From assembly GCA_903832625.1 (NCBI GenBank), contig CAILCI010000037.1:30224-94223 (forward strand): a stretch of DNA of 64,000 bases, read 5' to 3'. Positions within the stretch are counted from its first letter, which is position 1. Every line of letters starts with the position of its first letter. The notes beneath the pieces were generated by a model. The model had not been told where the DNA came from. It made no database searches and saw nothing but the letters and a program-made list of their open reading frames with translations. Shown here one piece after another: positions 1-11,514 of the stretch. The position numbers and the translations under genes are program-made. The stretch comes from an uncultured Burkholderiales bacterium. Its GTDB lineage: Bacteria; Pseudomonadota; Gammaproteobacteria; Burkholderiales; Burkholderiaceae_C.

Positions 1-396
1 GGGCATGACGACGCGTTTTTCTTCTTCGTAGCGTGAGCTGCCGCCGCCGTAGCCGACGGCCAAGTCTTGCAACTGGCATTCGCCGCCTTGGTCGCAAATG
101 GGGCAATCGAGCGGGTGATTGATGAGCAAGAATTCCATCACCGACTGTTGTGCCTTGATGGCTTTGTCGCTCTTGGTGCGAACAATCATGCCTTGCGTCA
201 CGGGCGTGGCACAAGCGGGCATGGGTTTGGGGGCTTTTTCCACATCGACCAAGCACATGCGGCAGTTGGCCGCGATGCTCAATTTTTTGTGATAACAAAA
301 GTGCGGGATGTAAGTGCCAGCCTTTTCAGCCGCATGCATGACCATGCAGCCTTCTTGGACTTCTACCTTTTGACCGTCGAGTTCGATTTCAACCAT
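1..396 (-). CDS. nuoG: NADH-quinone oxidoreductase subunit G, N-terminal part (runs off the window start)
   Basis: Reverse-strand reading frame from ATG at 396 encodes a 2Fe-2S ferredoxin-like N-terminus (MVEIELDGQKVEVQEGCMVMHAAEKAG...CRMCLVDVEKAPKPMPACATPV); directly downstream of nuoF. Confidence 0.93.
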   Translation of the reverse strand, partial: MVEIELDGQKVEVQEGCMVMHAAEKAGTYIPHFCYHKKLSIAANCRMCLVDVEKAPKPMPACATPVTQGMIVRTKSDKAIKAQQSVMEFLLINHPLDCPICDQGGECQLQDLAVGYGGGSSRYEEEKRVVMP

Positions 397-408
397 GGTG
401 CTTGTCCG

Positions 409-1767
409 TCAAACGTACGCGCTGACCGAGCAGGTCTTGTGCGTGATGTGGTGTTCAAATTCGTGGCGGAAATGCTTGAGCATTCCGCGCACTGGCATGG
501 CAGCTGCGTCACCCAAGGCGCAAATCGTGCGCCCCATGATGTTTTCGGCCACGTTGTCGAGCAAGGCCAAATCGCTCTCGCGACCCTCGCCACGTTCGAT
601 GCGATCGACCATGCGCCACAGCCAACCCGTGCCTTCGCGGCAAGGTGTGCATTGACCGCAGGATTCGTGCTGGTAGAAGTAGCTCAGGCGTTGCAAGCTC
701 TTGACCATGCAGCGCGAGTCGTCCATCACAATGACCGCACCCGAGCCGAGCATGGAGCCCGCTTTGGCAATGGAGTCGTAGTCCATGGTGCATTGCATGA
801 TGATGTCAGCAGGCAACACGGGCGCTGAAGAGCCACCAGGAATCACCGCTTTGAGCTGGCGGCCTTGGCGCACGCCACCGGCCAACTCCAAGAGTTTGGA
901 GAACGGTGTGCCCATCGGAATTTCGTAGTTACCGGGGCGTTCCACATCGCCGCTGACCGAGAAAATTTTGGTGCCGCCGTTGTTGGGCTTGCCGCACTCG
1001 AGGTAGGCCTGACCGCCGTTGCGGATGATCCAAGGCACAGCCGCGAAGGTTTCGGTGTTGTTGATGGTGGTCGGCTTGCCGTACAAACCAAAGCTGGCAG
1101 GAAATGGCGGCTTGAAGCGTGGCTGGCCTTTTTTGCCTTCCAACGATTCGAGCAAGGCAGTTTCTTCGCCGCAAATGTAAGCGCCAAAACCGTGCGCTGC
1201 ATGGAGCTGAAAACTGAAGTTCGAGCCCATGATGCGATCACCCAAAAAGCCTGCTGCGCGGGCTTCTTCAAGCGCCGCTTCAAAGCGATCGTAGGTTTCG
1301 AAAATTTCGCCGTGAATGTAGTTGTAACCCACGCTGATGCCCATGGCATAGGCCGCAATCGCCATGCCTTCGATCACGATGTGCGGGTTGTGTTGCAAGA
1401 TTTCACGGTCTTTGCACGTCCCCGGTTCGCCCTCGTCAGAGTTGCACACCAAATACTTTTGGCCGGGGAATTGACGGGGCATGAAGCTCCATTTCAAACC
1501 CGTGGGAAAGCCCGCACCGCCGCGACCGCGCAAGCCGGACTCTTTGACCGTGGCAATCACTTGGTCTTGTGTCAAACCTTCGCCACCGTCTTGCGCCAAG
1601 ATTTTGCGCAAAGCTTGGTAGCCGCCGCGTGCCACATAGTCTTGCAAATGCCAGTTTTTGCCGTTCAAGTCGGCCAGGATTTGTGGACCCATGTGGCGGC
1701 CGTGGAAACAGGTTTCCTCAGCCGTTGTTTGGAATTGAGAAAGCACTTGTTGCAAATTCATGCTCAT
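409..1767 (-). CDS. nuoF: NADH-quinone oxidoreductase subunit F
   Basis: Recognisable NuoF sequence ([47 protein letters not shown]); start trimmed to MSMNLQQ, which overlaps the nuoE stop (ATGA). Confidence 0.96.
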   Translation of the reverse strand: MSMNLQQVLSQFQTTAEETCFHGRHMGPQILADLNGKNWHLQDYVARGGYQALRKILAQDGGEGLTQDQVIATVKESGLRGRGGAGFPTGLKWSFMPRQFPGQKYLVCNSDEGEPGTCKDREILQHNPHIVIEGMAIAAYAMGISVGYNYIHGEIFETYDRFEAALEEARAAGFLGDRIMGSNFSFQLHAAHGFGAYICGEETALLESLEGKKGQPRFKPPFPASFGLYGKPTTINNTETFAAVPWIIRNGGQAYLECGKPNNGGTKIFSVSGDVERPGNYEIPMGTPFSKLLELAGGVRQGRQLKAVIPGGSSAPVLPADIIMQCTMDYDSIAKAGSMLGSGAVIVMDDSRCMVKSLQRLSYFYQHESCGQCTPCREGTGWLWRMVDRIERGEGRESDLALLDNVAENIMGRTICALGDAAAMPVRGMLKHFRHEFEHHITHKTCSVSAYV

Positions 1768-2249
1768 TCCTCCACCGAACGCAAGCCTGCGACCAATTGG
1801 TCGATCTTGTCGTTGCTCATGTAGCTGCACATGTTGCGGTCGTTCACCAACAACACGGGTGCATCGGCGCAAGCGCCCATGCATTCGCCGGGTTGCACGG
1901 TGAACACGCCGTCGGCTGTTGTTTCGCCCACTTCAATGCCCAAGGTTTTGACCAAGTGCATCAAAGCGCCCTGCCCGTTGCGCAATTGGCAAGGCAAGTT
2001 GGTGCAGACGTTGATCTTGAACTTGCCCACGGGCTGTTGGTTATACATGTTGTAGAACGAAGTGACTTCGTGCACGGCCATCGGCGCCATGCCCAAGTAG
2101 TCGGCAATGGCGCGCTCACTCTCGGCGCTCACAAACCCTTGTTCTTGCTGAACGATGGACAAGCAGGCCATGACGGCTGACTGCTTTTGCTCATCAGGAT
2201 ATTTGGCAACTTCGCGGTCGAAGCGCTGTTTGGTAGCTTCAGAAATCAT
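1764..2249 (-). CDS. nuoE: NADH-quinone oxidoreductase subunit E
   Basis: 161 aa thioredoxin-like 2Fe-2S subunit; operon position. Confidence 0.95.
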   Translation of the reverse strand: MISEATKQRFDREVAKYPDEQKQSAVMACLSIVQQEQGFVSAESERAIADYLGMAPMAVHEVTSFYNMYNQQPVGKFKINVCTNLPCQLRNGQGALMHLVKTLGIEVGETTADGVFTVQPGECMGACADAPVLLVNDRNMCSYMSNDKIDQLVAGLRSVEE

Positions 2250-3499
2250 CGGTCAATTTCCCCGAACACAATGTCCATCGTGCCAATCACCGCCACGGCG
2301 TCAGCAATCATGTGGCCGCGCGCCATCTCGTCCATCGCCGCCAAGTGCGGGAAGCCGGGAGCGCGGATCTTGAGGCGATAAGGCTTGTTGGCACCATCGC
2401 TCACGAGGTAAATACCAAACTCGCCTTTGGGATGCTCCACGGCGGCATAGGCCTCGCCTTCAGGCACGTGAAAGCCTTCGGTGAAGAGTTTGAAGTGGTG
2501 AATCAGCTCTTCCATGTTGGACTTCATGCCCTCACGGCTGGGAGCGGCCACCTTGTGGTTGTCGGTGATGACGGGACCGGGGTTGACGCGCAACCAATCC
2601 ACGCACTGTTTGATGATGCGGTTGGATTGACGCAACTCTTCGACGCGCACCAAATAGCGGTCGTAGCAGTCACCGGTTTTGCCCACGGGAATGTCAAAGT
2701 CCAAGCGGTCGTACACATCGTAGGGCTGTTGTTTGCGCAAGTCCCAAGCCACGCCTGAGCCGCGCAACATGGCGCCTGTGAAGCCCAAGTTTTTGGCGCG
2801 TTCGGGAGAGACAACGCCCACATCGACCAAGCGTTGTTTCCAAATGCGGTTGTCGGTCAGCAAGGTTTCGTACTCGTCGACCAGTTTAGGGAAGCGCTGG
2901 GTGAAATCGTCAATGAAGTCGAGCAAAGAGCCTTGGCGGTTTTCGTTCAAACGCGCCATGGTTTTGGCATTGCGAACTTTGCTGGCTTTGTACTGTGGCA
3001 TGGTGTCCGGCAGGTCGCGGTAGACACCGCCTGGGCGGAAGTAAGCCGCGTGCATACGCGCACCCGACACAGCCTCGTACATGTCAAACAAGTCTTCGCG
3101 TTCGCGGAAACAATAAATCAGAATGTTCATCGCGCCGCAGTCGAAACCGTGGCAACCCAACCACAGCAAGTGGTTGAGCAAACGGGTGATTTCGGCATAC
3201 ATCACACGGATGTACTGGGCGCGAACAGGCACGTCAATGCCCATCATTTTCTCGATGGCCAAGCAATACGCATGCTCGTTGGCCATCATGGACACATAGT
3301 CCAAGCGATCCATGTAGGGCAGCGATTGAATGTAGGTTTTGCTCTCGGCTAATTTTTCGGTGGCGCGGTGCAGCAGCCCGATGTGCGGGTCAGCGCGTTG
3401 CACCACTTCGCCGTCGAGCTCAAGCACCAAGCGCAGCACGCCGTGCGCGGCCGGGTGTTGAGGACCAAAGTTGAGGGTGTAGTTTTTGATGTCAGCCAT
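2246..3499 (-). CDS. nuoD: NADH-quinone oxidoreductase subunit D
   Basis: 417 aa, [22 protein letters not shown] motif. Confidence 0.97.
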   Translation of the reverse strand: MADIKNYTLNFGPQHPAAHGVLRLVLELDGEVVQRADPHIGLLHRATEKLAESKTYIQSLPYMDRLDYVSMMANEHAYCLAIEKMMGIDVPVRAQYIRVMYAEITRLLNHLLWLGCHGFDCGAMNILIYCFREREDLFDMYEAVSGARMHAAYFRPGGVYRDLPDTMPQYKASKVRNAKTMARLNENRQGSLLDFIDDFTQRFPKLVDEYETLLTDNRIWKQRLVDVGVVSPERAKNLGFTGAMLRGSGVAWDLRKQQPYDVYDRLDFDIPVGKTGDCYDRYLVRVEELRQSNRIIKQCVDWLRVNPGPVITDNHKVAAPSREGMKSNMEELIHHFKLFTEGFHVPEGEAYAAVEHPKGEFGIYLVSDGANKPYRLKIRAPGFPHLAAMDEMARGHMIADAVAVIGTMDIVFGEIDR

Positions 3500-3501
3500 G
3501 A

Positions 3502-4113
3502 TCAGTGCAACCCACCGTAGTTGTTTTCGCGGATGATGCGCGGTGTGATTTCGCGCGGCTCAATGGTGACGGGTTGGTACACCACACGTTTTTGATCGGC
3601 GTCGTAGCGCATTTCGACATAGCCCGAGGTTGGGAAGTCTTTGCGGAAAGGATGGCCCACAAAACCGTAGTCGGTCAAGATGCGACGCAAGTCGTTGTGA
3701 CCTTCAAACACGATGCCAAACAAGTCGAAGGCTTCGCGCTCAAACCAATTGGCCGAGTTCCACACGTCGCTCACCGAAGCCACCCAAGGCATGTCGTCAT
3801 TGGGCGCAAACACGCGCACACGCAAACGCCAGTTGTGGCTGATGGACAAGAGGTGGCTTACCACCGCAAAACGAGGCTGGTCTTCGAACTTGGAATGCGC
3901 GCCGTCTTTGTAGCTCGAATAATCCAAGCCACACAAGTCGATGAGTTGCTCAAAGCCCAAGCGTGCGTCGTCGCGCAAGGTGTGGGCAACAGCCAGATAG
4001 TCGTCTGCCGCCACGGTGAGCGTGAGCTCGCCAAGGGCGGCATTTAAATGTTTGATCTTGTCGCCCAGCACATCGTGCAATGCAGCTTCAAGTGTTTGGA
4101 TGGAATGACTCAT
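3502..4113 (-). CDS. nuoC: NADH-quinone oxidoreductase subunit C
   Basis: 203 aa, [39 protein letters not shown] motif. Confidence 0.96.
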   Translation of the reverse strand: MSHSIQTLEAALHDVLGDKIKHLNAALGELTLTVAADDYLAVAHTLRDDARLGFEQLIDLCGLDYSSYKDGAHSKFEDQPRFAVVSHLLSISHNWRLRVRVFAPNDDMPWVASVSDVWNSANWFEREAFDLFGIVFEGHNDLRRILTDYGFVGHPFRKDFPTSGYVEMRYDADQKRVVYQPVTIEPREITPRIIRENNYGGLH

Positions 4114-4127
4114 TGAATGCTTTCCGA

Positions 4128-4604
4128 TCAGCGTGCAATGGTGTTTTCGCGGCGAATCTTGCTTTGCAATTGCAAGATGCCATACAAAAGAGCTTCAGCC
4201 GTGGGCGGGCAACCGGGCACGTACACATCGACGGGAACCACGCGGTCGCAGCCGCGCACCACGGAGTAGCTGTAGTGGTAGTAACCACCGCCGTTGGCAC
4301 ATGAACCCATGGACAAGACCCAACGCGGCTCTGACATTTGGTCGTAGACCTTGCGCAAAGCGGGCGCCATTTTGTTGCACAAGGTACCTGCGACGATCAT
4401 CAAATCTGACTGGCGTGGGCTGGGGCGAAACAACATGCCAAAGCGGTCGATGTCATAGCGGGCAGCGCCTGCATGCATCATCTCGACGGCACAGCAAGCC
4501 AGACCAAAGGTCATGGGCCACAGGGAGCCGGTTTTAGCCCAGTTCACCACGGAGTCAACCGATGTGGTGATAAAGCCTTCTTTCAATACACCTTCAATTG
4601 CCAT
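4128..4604 (-). CDS. nuoB: NADH-quinone oxidoreductase subunit B
   Basis: [23 protein letters not shown] and [15 protein letters not shown] motifs; start trimmed to [11 protein letters not shown]. Confidence 0.96.
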   Translation of the reverse strand: MAIEGVLKEGFITTSVDSVVNWAKTGSLWPMTFGLACCAVEMMHAGAARYDIDRFGMLFRPSPRQSDLMIVAGTLCNKMAPALRKVYDQMSEPRWVLSMGSCANGGGYYHYSYSVVRGCDRVVPVDVYVPGCPPTAEALLYGILQLQSKIRRENTIAR

Positions 4605-4617
4605 AGGGTTACCTCTG

Positions 4618-4980
4618 TTATTCCCAGTCCAGCGCACCCTTGATCCACATGAAGGCAAAGCCAGCCACGAGGATTGCAAGGAAGATCATCATGTCGATGA
4701 AGCCGATGAAGCCAATTTCCTTGAGCGCCACGGCCCAAGGGAACAAAAATGCAATTTCCAGATCGAACAAGATGAACAAAATGGCGATCAGGTAGTAGCG
4801 CACGTCAAACTTCATGCGCGCGTCTTCGAAGGCCTCAAAGCCGCATTCGTAAGGGGAGTTTTTTGCTTCGTCGGGACGGTTGGGCCCGAGGAGAAAGCCA
4901 AGCGCTTGGGGGGCAACCCCCACGCCTAAGCCCACGAGGATAAACAGGAGGACGGGTAGGTATTGTTCTAAGCTCATCAC
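4618..4980 (-). CDS. nuoA: NADH-quinone oxidoreductase subunit A
   Basis: 120 aa membrane protein, [33 protein letters not shown] motif. Confidence 0.96.
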   Translation of the reverse strand: MMSLEQYLPVLLFILVGLGVGVAPQALGFLLGPNRPDEAKNSPYECGFEAFEDARMKFDVRYYLIAILFILFDLEIAFLFPWAVALKEIGFIGFIDMMIFLAILVAGFAFMWIKGALDWE

Positions 4981-5064
4981 AATCTCGCGGTAGGACTATT
5001 CGTTTAGTCTGCGAAGTTTGCCTGTCTTGGCTAACGCCAGATTGACAGGAAGACTTTTTTTGGA

Positions 5065-5149
5065 TGGTGCCGTCGGCGAGACTCGAACTCGCACAGCTTT
5101 CGCCACTACCCCCTCAAGATAGCGTGTCTACCAATTTCACCACGACGGC
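5065..5149 (-). tRNA. tRNA-Leu, anticodon GAG
   Basis: Reverse strand GCCGTCGTGGTGAAATTGGTAGACACGCTATCTTGAGGGGGTAGTGGCGAAAGCTGTGCGAGTTCGAGTCTCGCCGACGGCACCA: 7-bp acceptor stem, long variable arm, anticodon loop TTGAGGG, encoded CCA. Confidence 0.95.
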
Positions 5150-5159
5150 TGGGGACTTA

Positions 5160-5193
5160 TCAGCAAAAAGCGAAGAGGGATAACGCTTGCTGA
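5160..5193 (-). other. Bulged stem-loop between secG and tRNA-Leu (processing or termination site)
   Basis: Reverse strand TCAGCAAGCG...CGCTTTTTGCTGA pairs with a short bulge. Confidence 0.35.
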
Positions 5194-5252
5194 ACAGACC
5201 AAGAGTTTACCCTGAAAACTATGCGTTTTCTCTCTTGATTGGAGGTTTTGTT

Positions 5253-5621
5253 TTACTTGGTCGGAATTTGTCCAACGCCTGAAGCAGCCTCAGCGGCAAC
5301 AGGTGCAGCAGAGGCGGCATCTGCTGCCACCGGTGCGACTGCCGCAGCACCTTCAAGCACGCTGCCTGAGGACGCTGGACGCAAGTTACCAAAGTAAGCC
5401 AAGGCCAAAGTAGCAACAAAAAAGACAGTTGCCAAAACGGCTGTGGTGCGTGACAAAAAGTTCGCACCACCGCTGGCACCAAACAAACTGCCCGAGCCAC
5501 CGCTGCCAAAGGCCGCGCCCATGTCAGCACCTTTGCCGTGCTGGATCAAGATCAAGCCAATCATGCCCAAGGCAGACAAGAGTTGAACCAACTGGATGAT
5601 GTTCAAAAAAACGACGCTCAT
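5253..5621 (-). CDS. secG: Preprotein translocase subunit SecG
   Basis: LGMIGLILIQHGKGADMGAAFGSGGSGSLFGASG motif. Confidence 0.95.
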   Translation of the reverse strand: MSVVFLNIIQLVQLLSALGMIGLILIQHGKGADMGAAFGSGGSGSLFGASGGANFLSRTTAVLATVFFVATLALAYFGNLRPASSGSVLEGAAAVAPVAADAASAAPVAAEAASGVGQIPTK

Positions 5622-5647
5622 TTAAAACTCCAAAATATCAATCAATA

Positions 5648-6406
5648 TCAACGCGCTGCTGCTGCGATGATGGTCAAAAAGTCTGCGCTCTTGAGGGCTG
5701 CGCCCCCGATCAAGCCGCCGTCAATGTCGGCTTGCGCCAACAACTCGGCTGCATTGGCCGCGTTCATGCTGCCGCCGTACAAAATTTGCACGCGATCAGA
5801 ATGCTCGGTGGCCGCTTTGAGCTGCGCTCGCAACACAGCATGCACCGCTTGCGCTTGCTCGGGCGTTGCGGTTTTGCCGGTGCCAATCGCCCACACGGGC
5901 TCATAAGCCACGACGATTTCGCTGATGCAGTGGCCGTTGGCGTGAATCACAGCCGCCAATTGGCGCTTGACCACTTCTTCGGTTTTGCCTGCTTCGCGCT
6001 CGGCCAAGGTCTCACCCACACACACAATCGGCGTGATGCCTGCGGCCAAGGCGCGTTGCGCTTTGGCTGCCACTAAAGCATCGGTTTCCGCATGGTATTG
6101 ACGGCGCTCCGAGTGACCGACGATGGCGTAACGCACGCCAAAATCTTTCAGCATGGCACAAGAAATTTCGCCTGTGTACGCACCCTGCTCTTGTGCCGAC
6201 ACATCTTGCGAACCCAGCTCAATGCCGCTGCCCTGCGTGATCTGCTGCACCTGCGACAAATACGCCGCTGGCACACACACCGCTACTTGCGCTTTGCGCC
6301 CATTGAAAGCTTGCGCCAAACCGTGTTGTATCCCGCCCAGCAAAGCAGCATTGGCCGCCAAGCTGCCGTTCATCTTCCAATTGCCTGCAATGAGTTTTTG
6401 CTTCAT
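5648..6406 (-). CDS. tpiA: Triose-phosphate isomerase
   Basis: [38 protein letters not shown] motifs; start trimmed to MKQKLIAG. Confidence 0.97.
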   Translation of the reverse strand: MKQKLIAGNWKMNGSLAANAALLGGIQHGLAQAFNGRKAQVAVCVPAAYLSQVQQITQGSGIELGSQDVSAQEQGAYTGEISCAMLKDFGVRYAIVGHSERRQYHAETDALVAAKAQRALAAGITPIVCVGETLAEREAGKTEEVVKRQLAAVIHANGHCISEIVVAYEPVWAIGTGKTATPEQAQAVHAVLRAQLKAATEHSDRVQILYGGSMNAANAAELLAQADIDGGLIGGAALKSADFLTIIAAAAR

Positions 6407-7410
6407 CGCGCATTCCATGTCAAAACAATTTTTCCAATGTGCTGGTTGGACTCCATCAAACGATGGGCTTGCTCAGCACCGTCTTGCGACGCGGCATCAA
6501 ACGTCGAATGAATGACCGGCTTGATGCGCCCGCCTTCGATCAAAGGCCACACATGTTGGCGCAAATTGTTGGCAATTGCCGCTTTGAACGCCACAGGGCG
6601 CGGACGCAAGGTCGATCCTGTGATGCTCAAGCGACGGCGCAGCACGAGCCCAGCGTTGAAGCCACTCTCCAAGCCGCCTTGCACCGCAATGATGACCAAG
6701 CGGCCATCTTCAGCCAAGCATTCCACCTCGCGCGCCACGTAGTCGCCAGCGACCATGTCCAAGATGACATCGACGCCTTTGTCCTGTGTGATGCGTTTGC
6801 ATTCCTGCACAAAGTCTTGTGTTTTGTAGTTGATGGCGTGATCTGCACCCAATGCCAAACAAGCAGCGCATTTGTCATCGCTGCCAGCAGTGGCAATGAC
6901 GGTAGCGCCCCAAGCTTTGGCCATTTGAATAGCCGTCACCCCAATGCCGCTGGTGCCACCTTGCACCAACAACACCTCACCCGCTTTGAGTTGACCGCGA
7001 TCAAACACATTGCTCCACACGGTGAAGAATGTCTCGGGCAATGAAGCGCCTTCAACATCACTCAAGCCTTTGGGAATAGGCAAACATTGCGCCACAGGTG
7101 CCACGCACGCATCGGCATAACCACCGCCGGCCACCAGGGCGCACACGCGGTCGCCCACGCGCAAACCAGCGGCCTGCATGGCGGCTGCGTCACCCGATTC
7201 GATGACGCCAGCCACTTCCAAACCCGGCACATCGGATGCACCGGGCGGCACGGGGTACAGACCTTTGCGTTGCAACACGTCGGGGCGGTTGACACCGCTG
7301 GCCGAGACGCGAATCAATACCTCGCCCGCACCTGCCGTGGGCAAGGCGCGGCTGGATGGGCGCAGCACCTCAGGTGCACCCGGCTGCGTGATTTCAACAA
7401 TGCGCATCAT
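6403..7410 (-). CDS. NAD(P)H-quinone oxidoreductase, zinc-free MDR family (PIG3-like)
   Basis: [24 protein letters not shown]...[30 protein letters not shown]; start trimmed from the ORF-track call because the upstream residues lie in the pnp 3' end. Confidence 0.9.
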   Translation of the reverse strand: MMRIVEITQPGAPEVLRPSSRALPTAGAGEVLIRVSASGVNRPDVLQRKGLYPVPPGASDVPGLEVAGVIESGDAAAMQAAGLRVGDRVCALVAGGGYADACVAPVAQCLPIPKGLSDVEGASLPETFFTVWSNVFDRGQLKAGEVLLVQGGTSGIGVTAIQMAKAWGATVIATAGSDDKCAACLALGADHAINYKTQDFVQECKRITQDKGVDVILDMVAGDYVAREVECLAEDGRLVIIAVQGGLESGFNAGLVLRRRLSITGSTLRPRPVAFKAAIANNLRQHVWPLIEGGRIKPVIHSTFDAASQDGAEQAHRLMESNQHIGKIVLTWNAR

Positions 7411-7426
7411 GGCTTTTGCGGTTGGC

Positions 7427-9583
7427 TTATTGCTGTTGTTGCTGCTGTTGTTCACCGTGGTGATCGCCACCGTGGTGCGCATCGGACGCAGGGCGTTCTG
7501 TCAAAGCTTTCATCGACAGCTTGACACGGCCTTTTTCGTCGGTTTCGAGCACTTTGACGCGCACGATTTGACCTTCAGCCAACACGTCGGTGACTTTGGC
7601 AATGCGCTCATGGCTGATTTGGCTGATGTGCAACAAACCGTCTTTGCCGGGCAACAAGTTGACCAAGGCACCGAAGTCCAAAATTTTGGTGATGGGGCCT
7701 TCGTAAATTTTGCCAATTTCAACTTCTGCAGTGATTTGCTCAATGCGACGTTTGGCTTCTTCGGCTTTGGCGCCGTCGGTGGCCGCAATGGTGATGGTGC
7801 CGTCTTCTTCGATGTTGATTTGGCAACCGGTTTCTTCGGTCAACGCGCGAATGACTGCGCCGCCTTTGCCGATCACGTCACGGATTTTCTCGGGGTTGAT
7901 CTTCATGGTGAAGAGCTTGGGTGCGAAGTCGGAAACTTGCGTGTTGGCTTCGCCCATGGCGTCTTGCATTTTGCCCAAGATGTGCATGCGTGCTTCTTTG
8001 GCTTGAGCCAGAGCGACTTGCATGATTTCTTTGGTGATGCCTTGGATTTTGATGTCCATTTGCAAAGCGGTGATGCCGTGGGTTGTGCCCGCCACTTTGA
8101 AGTCCATGTCGCCCAAATGATCTTCGTCGCCCAAGATGTCAGTCAACACCGCAAAGCGGTTGTCTTCTTTGATCAAGCCCATGGCAATGCCAGCCACGTG
8201 TGCTTTCATGGGTACGCCTGCGTCCATCAAGGACAAGCAGCCGCCGCAGACAGAGGCCATCGACGAAGAGCCGTTGGATTCGGTGATTTCAGACACCACG
8301 CGCAGGGTGTAAGGGAATTCTTCTTTACTGGGCAAGACCGCCACCAACGCACGTTTGGCCAAACGACCGTGGCCGATTTCGCGGCGTTTGGTCGAACCCA
8401 TGCGACCGACTTCGCCTGTGGCAAAGGGAGGCATGTTGTAGTGGAACATGAAGCGGTCTTCGTACTCGCCCGACAGTGCGTCAATGCGTTGTGCGTCGCG
8501 CTCTGTGCCCAAGGTGGTGATGACCAAAGCCTGGGTTTCGCCGCGTGTGAACAAGGCCGAGCCGTGTGTGCGTGGCAACACGCTGTTGCGAATTTCGATG
8601 GGGCGCACGGTGCGTGTGTCGCGACCGTCGATGCGGGGCTCGCCTGCCAAAATTTGGCTGCGAACAATGCGCGCTTCGATGTCAAACAACATGCCTTCGA
8701 CTTTCACGCCGTCGAACTCAACCGCGTCGGCTTTCAAGCCGTCCATCACGGCTGCATAAGCTTCGCGGCAGGCTTGGGTGCGGGCTTGTTTGTTGCGCAA
8801 TTGGTAAGCAGCGCGGAGTTTTTCTTCGCCCAAGGCGACGACTTTGGCGATCAAAGGCTCGTCTTTGGCAGGGGCTGACCAATCCCAAACGGGTTTGCCA
8901 GCATCGCGCACGAGTTCGTGAATCGCGTTGATGGCGATGTTGCCTTGTTCGTGACCGAACACCACAGCGCCCAACATGATTTCTTCAGACAGTTGCTGCG
9001 CTTCAGACTCGACCATCAACACAGCGGCTTCGGTGCCGGCAACAACCAAATCCATTTGGCTGTCTTTGCGCTGGGTTTGACCGGGGTTCAACACGTATTC
9101 GCCGTTGATGTAACCCACGCGGGCTGCGCCAATTGGGCTGGTGAAAGGAATGCCCGACACGCTCAAGGCGGCAGACACGGCGATCAAAGCGGCAATGTCA
9201 GCATCCACTTCTGGGTTGAGCGACACGGTGTGAACCACCACATGCACGTCGTTGAAGAAGCCTTCTGGGAACAGTGGGCGAATGGGGCGGTCGATCAAAC
9301 GGCTGGTCAACGTTTCGTGTTCGCTGGGTTTGGCTTCGCGTTTGAAAAAGCTGCCGGGGATCTTGCCTGCGGCATAGGTTTTCTCGATGTAATCGACGGT
9401 CAAGGGGAAAAAGTCTTGGCCGGGCTTGGAGGTTTTAGAGGCGACCACGGTGGCCAACACCACGGTGCCGTCCATGTCGAGCAACACTGCGCCAGAGGCT
9501 TGACGTGCGATTTCGCCCGTTTCCATCTTGACCGTGTGTTGGCCCCATTGAAATGTTTTCGTCACTTTGTTGAAGATTGACAT
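7427..9583 (-). CDS. pnp: Polyribonucleotide nucleotidyltransferase (PNPase)
   Basis: 718 aa; two RNase PH domains, KH ([27 protein letters not shown]) and S1 domain; upstream of rpsO product as in other proteobacteria. Confidence 0.98.
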   Translation of the reverse strand: MSIFNKVTKTFQWGQHTVKMETGEIARQASGAVLLDMDGTVVLATVVASKTSKPGQDFFPLTVDYIEKTYAAGKIPGSFFKREAKPSEHETLTSRLIDRPIRPLFPEGFFNDVHVVVHTVSLNPEVDADIAALIAVSAALSVSGIPFTSPIGAARVGYINGEYVLNPGQTQRKDSQMDLVVAGTEAAVLMVESEAQQLSEEIMLGAVVFGHEQGNIAINAIHELVRDAGKPVWDWSAPAKDEPLIAKVVALGEEKLRAAYQLRNKQARTQACREAYAAVMDGLKADAVEFDGVKVEGMLFDIEARIVRSQILAGEPRIDGRDTRTVRPIEIRNSVLPRTHGSALFTRGETQALVITTLGTERDAQRIDALSGEYEDRFMFHYNMPPFATGEVGRMGSTKRREIGHGRLAKRALVAVLPSKEEFPYTLRVVSEITESNGSSSMASVCGGCLSLMDAGVPMKAHVAGIAMGLIKEDNRFAVLTDILGDEDHLGDMDFKVAGTTHGITALQMDIKIQGITKEIMQVALAQAKEARMHILGKMQDAMGEANTQVSDFAPKLFTMKINPEKIRDVIGKGGAVIRALTEETGCQINIEEDGTITIAATDGAKAEEAKRRIEQITAEVEIGKIYEGPITKILDFGALVNLLPGKDGLLHISQISHERIAKVTDVLAEGQIVRVKVLETDEKGRVKLSMKALTERPASDAHHGGDHHGEQQQQQQQ

Positions 9584-9601
9584 GTGTTTTTCCTTGAAGG
9601 A

Positions 9602-9696
9602 TCAAGAGGTGTGAGGCCACCTCAACTGCCCCGAAGCCAGTTGCGCAACACACGATGCCATTCCCAAAAACAGGTGGGTGAACCACCTCACTTTTT
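9602..9696 (-). promoter_or_regulatory. Hairpins in the pnp leader / rpsO-pnp intergenic region
   Basis: TGAGG-CCA-CCTCA and AGGTGG-GTGAA-CCACCT inverted repeats just upstream of the pnp start. Confidence 0.4.
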
Positions 9697-9765
9697 GGAA
9701 TGACACAGCTTCGATTTGCGCCTAACGGGTCTCCAGAAAACTAAAAATACGGTGCAACAAGTGCA

Positions 9766-9799
9766 AAACGCCTGAGCTATCGAGATAACTCAGGCGTTT
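9766..9799 (-). terminator. Intrinsic terminator downstream of rpsO
   Basis: AAACGCCTGAG...CTCAGGCGTTT perfect inverted repeat, followed by TTTT on the reverse strand. Confidence 0.75.
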
Positions 9800-9816
9800 G
9801 TCATGAATTTGTTCGA

Positions 9817-10080
9817 TTACTTACGCAGGCCAAGTTTGGCGATCAATGCGGCGTAACGGTCAAAGTCTTTGGACTTGAGGTAGTCCAACAATTTACGGCG
9901 ACGGCTCACCATGCGCAACAAGCCGCGACGACCGTGGTGGTCTTTGGCGTGTTCTTTGAAGTGGGGCGTCAATTCGTTGATGCGAGCTGTCAAGATGGCA
10001 ACTTGCACTTCTGGGCTGCCCGTGTCACCGGCGCTGCGGGCGTTGGCCTTGACGACCTCGGCTTTGTTCAATGTGGTCAT
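9817..10080 (-). CDS. rpsO: 30S ribosomal protein S15
   Basis: 87 aa; [49 protein letters not shown]. Confidence 0.98.
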   Translation of the reverse strand: MTTLNKAEVVKANARSAGDTGSPEVQVAILTARINELTPHFKEHAKDHHGRRGLLRMVSRRRKLLDYLKSKDFDRYAALIAKLGLRK

Positions 10081-10189
10081 GTTTCTTCCTTTGATGTTTG
10101 ACTTGCGCTTTGGCCTTGGAAATAGGCCATGCGTGCTGCTTCGCTCAATGCAAAGCCCATCAAGTATAGCGCAAAACAGGATTTGAGGC

Positions 10190-11452
10190 TTAAAACCTTT
10201 GCATCACGCAACGGGTGGGCTGCTGCGCCATTTCTGGCGTGAGGCTCTTGATCACCCGAAAACCGTAGCTTGAACCCTCAATGTCAAACGGCACACCCGG
10301 CTCGCCTTGGTTGTCCATCAAGCCCACCACCAAAGACTGCTGAAACTGGTGATCGGCTGCACGCATGAAGCCGCGTTGACCAAATTTGTTTACCTTCACA
10401 TGCTCCAAAGCCCGCGCCACCAAAGTGGGATCGGCGCTTTTGGCCTGCTCCATGGCTTGTACCAAGGCTTCGATCATCAAAAACATGCGCATGTGCACGT
10501 AGTCGTCCGAGGGCTGCGGAAATCGGGCTCGGAAAGCTTGGTAAAAATCTGCCGACGCCTTGCCCGGCACGTTGGGCAGCCAATCGGCCACCGCCAGCAC
10601 GCGCCCCACGCCCGACATGCCAATGGCCGCAGGTGCGCCCAGCGCGTTGCCATAAAAGGTGTAGAACTTGCCTTCAAAACCCACATCGCGTGCGGCCTTG
10701 ATGAGCAGCGTCAAATCGTTGCCCCAATTGCCGGTGATGACCGCTTGCGCCCCGCTGGTCTTGATTTTGGTGGCGTAAGGCAAAAAGTCTTTCACGCGCC
10801 CCACGGGGTGCAGCTCTTCGCCTACGATTTGGATGTCGGGTCGCAAACTGCCCAACTGCGCCCTCGCCTCGCGCTGCACCGCTTGGCCGAAACTGTAGTC
10901 TTGGCCAATCAAGTAAACGCTTTTGAGGGCGTGGTCTTGCTTTAAAACGCTCATCAAGGCCGTCATGCGCATGTCGGCATGGGCGTCAAAACGGAAATGC
11001 CAAAAGCTGCAACGCTCGTTGGTGAGCGCAGGATCAACCGCGGCATAGTTCAAAAACACGGCGCGGCGACTGGGATCGCGCTCGTTTTGTTTGTTCAACG
11101 CGTCAATCAAACCCGCCGCCACCGCCGAGCTATTGCCTTGCAAAACGTAGTTAGCACCGCCATCAATGGCAGCGCGGAGGCTGGTTAACGCCTCTTCGGT
11201 TTGGCTTTTGCTGTCATAGCGTTTGAGCACCAACTCACGCGCGCCACCGGGCAAATGCACGCCACCGCGCTGGTTGACGCGCTCGACCGCCATCACCAAA
11301 TTGCGATAAGCCGCCTCGCCGGTGTTGCCAAACGGGCCGCTCAAACCCTCGATCATGGCGAGTTGAATGGGTTGTGCCGATGCCAACCCAGCCAAGCAAC
11401 ACAAAGCCGCCCCCAAGAAGAGTTTTCGGGCAGGGTTGAAATATGGATGCAT
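10190..11452 (-). CDS. ABC transporter substrate-binding protein, branched-chain amino acid type (Peripla_BP_6)
   Basis: Signal peptide ([16 protein letters not shown]) then [24 protein letters not shown]; no permease/ATPase neighbours. Confidence 0.85.
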   Translation of the reverse strand: MHPYFNPARKLFLGAALCCLAGLASAQPIQLAMIEGLSGPFGNTGEAAYRNLVMAVERVNQRGGVHLPGGARELVLKRYDSKSQTEEALTSLRAAIDGGANYVLQGNSSAVAAGLIDALNKQNERDPSRRAVFLNYAAVDPALTNERCSFWHFRFDAHADMRMTALMSVLKQDHALKSVYLIGQDYSFGQAVQREARAQLGSLRPDIQIVGEELHPVGRVKDFLPYATKIKTSGAQAVITGNWGNDLTLLIKAARDVGFEGKFYTFYGNALGAPAAIGMSGVGRVLAVADWLPNVPGKASADFYQAFRARFPQPSDDYVHMRMFLMIEALVQAMEQAKSADPTLVARALEHVKVNKFGQRGFMRAADHQFQQSLVVGLMDNQGEPGVPFDIEGSSYGFRVIKSLTPEMAQQPTRCVMQRF

Positions 11453-11514
11453 GGAGTGAACCTCAGGCTGGAAAAAAATCACGTCAAAAAATCGCTAATA
11501 GTAATACAAATTAA

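Noticed and set aside
67-828. Long forward ORF (253 aa) and other long forward ORFs opposite nuo genes
   Set aside because: Antisense shadow of nuoG/nuoF in GC-rich coding DNA; composition is His/Ala/Val-rich without recognisable motifs
7178-8878. 566-aa forward ORF antisense to pnp
   Set aside because: Phe/His/Asp/Gly-rich translation typical of the antisense frame of a highly biased gene; pnp itself is unambiguous
9941-10186. Forward ORFs over rpsO
   Set aside because: Antisense to a certain ribosomal protein gene
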